This document shows, piece by piece, positions 60,772 to 64,000 of a stretch of DNA of 64,000 bases (the first letter of the stretch is position 1; each line of letters opens with the position of its first letter). Under the pieces are notes generated by a model. It had not been told where the DNA came from. It worked only from the letters and a program-made list of their open reading frames with translations, and did not search any database. This stretch comes from Roseiarcus sp963798015 (GTDB lineage: Bacteria; Pseudomonadota; Alphaproteobacteria; Rhizobiales; Beijerinckiaceae): assembly GCA_963798015.1 (NCBI GenBank), contig CAWCSA010000005.1:806001-870000 (forward strand), read 5' to 3'. The translations under genes were made by a program, and so were the position numbers.

Positions 60772-61155
60772 ATGACTAGGGTTTCAAAGGCGATTGTCGC
60801 CGGGCTTGCGTCGCTGGCGATGGTGGCGGCTGTCGTCCTGCCGACGGCTCCAGCATCGGCCGGCGGCTTTAGGGGCGGTGGCTTTCACGGCGGAGGCTTT
60901 CATGGCGGCGGCTGGGGCGGCCGTGGCGTCTGGCATGGGGGCTATTGGCGCGGCGGCAGCCGGTACGGCGGCTGGTGGGGCCCCGCGATCGCCGCGGGCG
61001 TGCTCGGCGGCGCGGCTATCGCCAGCTATCCTTATTGGGGTGGCGGGTATGGATATGGCGGGTATGACAATAGCGGCGGCGATTGCTGGCAGGTTCGCCC
61101 CACTTATGACGCTTACGGCAATTTCCTCGGCCAGCAGCCCGTGAACGTCTGCTAA
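60772..61155 (+). CDS. glycine-rich secreted protein, paralogue of the preceding one
   Basis: A 127-residue product with a signal peptide (SKAIVAGLASLAMVAAVVLPTAPASA), a short GGGFHGGGFHGGGW domain, an alanine-rich hydrophobic stretch (GPAIAAGVLGGAAIASYPYWGG), and a C terminus with GGDCWQVRPTYDAYGNFLG and QPVNVC. The two cysteines line up with those of the protein at 59990. ATG 60772 has GGAGG six bases upstream; the longer frame from 60718 lacks one. A good terminator follows. Confidence 0.82.
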   Translation: MTRVSKAIVAGLASLAMVAAVVLPTAPASAGGFRGGGFHGGGFHGGGWGGRGVWHGGYWRGGSRYGGWWGPAIAAGVLGGAAIASYPYWGGGYGYGGYDNSGGDCWQVRPTYDAYGNFLGQQPVNVC

Positions 61156-61180
61156 CGTTCGCGCCTGGGCGCTTTAAGCA

Positions 61181-61206
61181 GGGCCTCGCGCAAGTGGGGC
61201 CCTTTT
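61181..61206 (+). terminator. Rho-independent terminator
   Basis: GGGCCTC (61181-61187) pairs with GGGGCCC (61196-61202), one G-U pair, and TTTT follows at 61203-61206. It lies 26 bases after the glycine-rich gene and touches the stop of the convergent anmK. Confidence 0.7.
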
Positions 61207-62309
61207 CATGTGGACCCTGGCGAGAAGACGCCGCCGGTCATCGGCTTCGGGGCGCCGGTCGTGGTCGGAAAGGAGATCGGCAGGCTGCGCCGCGAGCGTA
61301 AAGCGCAATACGCGAAACATTGCGCCTCGATGCTGTCGCCGTCGAAGCCGATCGCCTCGACCGGCTCGACCTTTACTTCCAGCCGCTGGCTAAGCCGGCG
61401 CATGAGGTTCGGGTTTCGCCGCCCGCCGCCGCCGACCAGCCAGCGCGCGGGCGCCTGCGGCACATGTTTCAGCGCGACCGCGGTCGATTCGACCGTGAAG
61501 GCGCCGAGCGTCGCCGCGCCATCAGCATCGCTCAGACTTTTGACGGAGGCCGCAGCAGCGTTGAAGTGATTGCGGTCGAGCGATTTGGGCGCCGGGCGGT
61601 CGAAATACGGATCACGCATCAAGGCCGCCAGAGCCTCGGAGTCGACGCGGCCCGTTGCGCCCAGTGCGCCGTTTTCATCGAACGCCAGCCCTCGCCTCAG
61701 AATAAGAAAGTCGTCGATCAGCGCATTGGCGGGACCGGTGTCGAACGCGATGATTTCTCCCTGAGGCCCAAGATAGGTGACATTGCCGACCCCGCCCCAG
61801 TTGAGGATCATGAGCGGCCGCTCGAGGCCCGCCGCCATCGCCGCATGATAGATGGGCGCAAACGGCGCGCCCTCACCCCCAGCGGCGACGTCGGCCGAAC
61901 GAAAGTCCGAGACAACGTCAATCTTAAGCGCTGCCGCGGCGCGCGCGCCATCGCAGAGCTGCCGCGTCAGCCCTTGGCGCGGACGATGCAGAATGGTTTG
62001 CCCGTGCAGGCCGACGAGCGCCACACGGTCGCGGGATATGGAAAATCGCTCAAGAAACGCCTCGACCGCGGCGACATGGGCGTCCGTCACCAGGCGCTCG
62101 AGTTCGAGTTGCGGCGCCTGGGCTTCGCTCAAGTCGGCGACCACCGTGCGCAGGCGCTGCGCGACCTCCGGAGGGTAGGGGAAAGTCGCCGAGGGCCCCG
62201 TCTTCAGCCGCGCCTCGCCGTCGCTTTCGATCAGCGCGACGTCGATTCCGTCCATCGACGTGCCGCTGATGACGCCGATCGCAGTCTCGAGTTCCCCTTT
62301 GTCAATCAT
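61206..62309 (-). CDS. anmK: anhydro-N-acetylmuramic acid kinase
   Basis: Phosphorylates and opens 1,6-anhydroMurNAc in peptidoglycan recycling. The 367-residue protein begins MIDKGELETAIGVISGTSMDGIDVALIESDG, the ATP-binding signature, with GLHGQTILHRP, DFRSADVAAGGEGAPFAP, NWGGVGNVTYLGP and FDTGPANALIDDF following. ATG 62309 fits; eight bases overlap the end of the pduO gene, so both are translated from one message. Confidence 0.93.
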   Translation of the reverse strand: MIDKGELETAIGVISGTSMDGIDVALIESDGEARLKTGPSATFPYPPEVAQRLRTVVADLSEAQAPQLELERLVTDAHVAAVEAFLERFSISRDRVALVGLHGQTILHRPRQGLTRQLCDGARAAAALKIDVVSDFRSADVAAGGEGAPFAPIYHAAMAAGLERPLMILNWGGVGNVTYLGPQGEIIAFDTGPANALIDDFLILRRGLAFDENGALGATGRVDSEALAALMRDPYFDRPAPKSLDRNHFNAAAASVKSLSDADGAATLGAFTVESTAVALKHVPQAPARWLVGGGGRRNPNLMRRLSQRLEVKVEPVEAIGFDGDSIEAQCFAYCALRSRRSLPISFPTTTGAPKPMTGGVFSPGST

Positions 62310-62928
62310 CGTCTTCGGTCCGATTCGCGCTTTCGCTCTGATTGGCGCCCGGCGCCCACAGCACGTCCGACCTGCCGAAGTCATTGGCCGCGCGCGCGGC
62401 GACGAACAGATAATCGGACAGCCGATTGACATAGGCGAGCGCAGCCTCGCCGACCTCCTCGCCTTCGATCGCCGCCAACGCGACCATGGTTCGCTCCGCC
62501 CGCCGGCAGATTGCGCGCGCCTGATGCAAGGCGGCGGCGGCCGCCGTGCCGCCCGGCAGCACGAACGAGCGCAGCGGATGGAGCTTTGCGTTGAGCACGT
62601 CGATAGCGTGCTCCAGCGCCTGAACTTGAGATGGCGCGACGCGCAGGACCGCGCCGGGCTTTTCGTCCGCCCGGCGCGGCAGACAGATATCGGCGCCGAG
62701 ATCGAACAGATCGTTCTGGATTCGCGTCAGGACCGGCTCGATCGCAAGGTCGGCTGCGTCGCTCGCATTGCGCACTGCAAGCAGCGCGAGACCGATGGCG
62801 CAATTCGTTTCATCAACGTCACCCATGGCCGCGACGCGCGAGTCGTTCTTCGACCGTCGCGAGCCGTCGCCAAGCCCCGTTTCGCCCTTGTCTCCGGTGC
62901 GCGTGTAGATGACGTTGAGCTTGACCAT
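62302..62928 (-). CDS. cob(I)yrinic acid a,c-diamide adenosyltransferase, PduO type
   Basis: Adds the adenosyl group to cob(I)alamin, making adenosylcobalamin. The 208-residue protein starts MVKLNVIYTRTGDKGETGLGDGSRRSKND and has MGDVDETNCAIGLAL, FVLPGGTAAAAALHQARAICRRAERTM and YVNRLSDYLFVAARAAN, all conserved in PduO/MMAB. ATG 62928 was chosen; the frame further upstream is the antisense of the next gene. Adenosylcobalamin would serve mutases such as methylmalonyl-CoA mutase. Confidence 0.93.
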   Translation of the reverse strand: MVKLNVIYTRTGDKGETGLGDGSRRSKNDSRVAAMGDVDETNCAIGLALLAVRNASDAADLAIEPVLTRIQNDLFDLGADICLPRRADEKPGAVLRVAPSQVQALEHAIDVLNAKLHPLRSFVLPGGTAAAAALHQARAICRRAERTMVALAAIEGEEVGEAALAYVNRLSDYLFVAARAANDFGRSDVLWAPGANQSESANRTEDDD

Positions 62929-63016
62929 GCTTGTCCTACGGCGCGGCGTGGCGGACGAGCCACTCATCGCTCCCGACGCCCGCGTAGCGCGGCGTCGTGT
63001 CCGCGTCCACTCCGTC

Positions 63017-64000
63017 TCAATTGACCCTGCGGTCGCGCCCTTTCCAATAAGGCTCGCGCAATTCGCGCCTGAGGACTTTCCCTGTGATATTGCGCGGGAT
63101 GGCATCGACGAAATCGACCGACTTTGGCGCTTCGAAATGCGCGATGCGCGCCCGCGCCCAGGCAATGATGTCGGCCGCGTCGGGCGCCGCCCCGGGTTTC
63201 AAGACGACGATCGCTTTCACCGCCTCGCCCCATGTGTCGTCGGGGACGCCGATCACGGCCGCATCGGCTATTGACGGGTGGCCGAACAGCGCGTTCTCAA
63301 CCGCGGCCGGATAGACGCTCTCGCCACCCGTCCGAATCATGTCCTTCACCCGGTCGTAGATGAAGACATACCCGTCCCCGTCCATGTACGCAGCGTCACC
63401 GGTGCGCATCCAGCCGTCGCCAATCGCAGCCGCGGTCGCCTCGGGCTTGTTCCAGTACCCCTTCATGACGACGGGGGATCGGATCACCACTTCCCCGACC
63501 TCGTCGCGCGCGACTTCCGTCGCGTCCTCCCCCACGATCTTGAGCTCGACGCCCGGCCACGCCATTCCGCAGGAACGCAGCTTGCCCTTAGACGGATCAT
63601 GATCCGCATAGGAAAGAAACGTGCCTGCGCCGCACGTCTCGGTCATGCCGTAGAGCTGGACGAACTCGCAGCCAAAGCGCGCGCTCGCGCGCTTGAGCAA
63701 ATCCTCGGAGATGGGTGAGGCGCCGTAGGTCAGTGTTCGCATGCTGGAGAGATCGGCGGTCTCGATCCCGGGGGCCTGCATCAGCATATGAATGAGGGCG
63801 GGCGCCAGGAATGCGTGATCGGTGCGCGCCCGGCTGATCGTATCGAGAATGAGCTGTGGCGCGGCGTCCCTGAGGATCGCCGACCGGGCGCCGCTCGCCA
63901 TCGCGATCAGCGCGACGTTGACTCCCGCAACATGGAAGAACGGCATTGCCGCCAGTACTGTATCGCGGGCTTTGTAGTTCAGGCCGCCGGAAGCCGTGAT
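63017..64000 (-). CDS. AMP-dependent acyl-CoA synthetase, 5' end outside window
   Basis: Activates a carboxylic acid to its CoA thioester through an acyl-adenylate. The 327 visible residues include the family motifs AMPFFHVAG, LTYGASPISEDLL, VQLYGMTETCG, YMDGDGYVFIYDRVKDMIRTGGESVYPAAVE and the catalytic Lys region IPRNITGKVLRRELREP. The frame is open to the window edge, so the N terminus and P-loop are missing. Fatty or aryl acid specificity cannot be told. Confidence 0.93.
   Translation of the reverse strand: MTASGGLNYKARDTVLAAMPFFHVAGVNVALIAMASGARSAILRDAAPQLILDTISRARTDHAFLAPALIHMLMQAPGIETADLSSMRTLTYGASPISEDLLKRASARFGCEFVQLYGMTETCGAGTFLSYADHDPSKGKLRSCGMAWPGVELKIVGEDATEVARDEVGEVVIRSPVVMKGYWNKPEATAAAIGDGWMRTGDAAYMDGDGYVFIYDRVKDMIRTGGESVYPAAVENALFGHPSIADAAVIGVPDDTWGEAVKAIVVLKPGAAPDAADIIAWARARIAHFEAPKSVDFVDAIPRNITGKVLRRELREPYWKGRDRRVN

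Noticed and set aside
1..64000. tRNA, rRNA, prophage or biosynthetic cluster
   Set aside because: Read on both strands, no cloverleaf-like gene, phage structural gene or megasynthase domain was found.

Overview
This is a high-GC bacterial chromosome segment. Several features point to an alphaproteobacterium of the Hyphomicrobiales: a split F0 operon with paired b' and b subunits, a scaffold-yidD-ribH-nusB order, and many overlapping start/stop junctions. A lanmodulin-like EF-hand protein and a CYP153-type P450 suggest a methylotroph-related lineage such as Beijerinckiaceae or Methylocystaceae. That placement is inferred from protein resemblance only; no rRNA or tRNA gene is visible.

Layout. 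1-5.7 kb: a peptide-type solute-binding protein diverges from iorA-iorB, followed by a small secreted protein. 6.2-8.3 kb: the lanmodulin-like gene faces an outer-membrane barrel gene, then comes an intergenic stretch with iteron-like repeats. 8.3-15.2 kb: SDR, CBS protein, patatin, hisI, Fe-S scaffold-yidD, ribH-nusB and ligA. 15.3-19 kb: lipoprotein, repeat-built membrane protein, hydrolase, and a complete IS5-family element with its ends and target duplication. 19-24.7 kb: head-to-head miaA and serB, a CYP153-like P450, an MFS exporter, a P450 remnant and a 305-bp repeat. 24.7-31.3 kb: hisS, DUF1345, atpI-B-E-F'-F, two secreted proteins (one RNase T2). 31.5-36.2 kb: Ku, then a frameshifted transglutaminase-glsA-gltS operon, then a FucU/RbsD protein. 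36.6-38.6 kb: a sugar ABC permease and binding protein without an ATPase gene. 38.6-50.5 kb: a nucleoside uptake and salvage district (bmpA, ATPase, two permeases, cdd; then pnp, deoA and a 2-hydroxyacid dehydrogenase) interrupted by a decayed IS and several oxidoreductase genes. 50.8-56.5 kb: prs, lipoprotein, uvrC, vapBC with a palindromic operator, and an arsR-DUF1801-AHSA1 operon. 56.6-64 kb: a second copy of the repeat, a GAF histidine kinase and receiver, mmsB-like dehydrogenase, two glycine-rich secreted proteins, anmK-pduO, and a partial acyl-CoA synthetase.

Most genes are ordinary housekeeping or catabolic functions. The two observations most worth following are the lanmodulin homologue with remodelled second and third EF-hands, and a dispersed ~305-bp intergenic element. 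In the two full copies of that element, a core inverted repeat with a 7-bp spacer and an array of 10-bp-phased AATCCAA motifs keep exactly the same spacing although the filler sequence has diverged. A third, differently armed relative lies near 8.1 kb.
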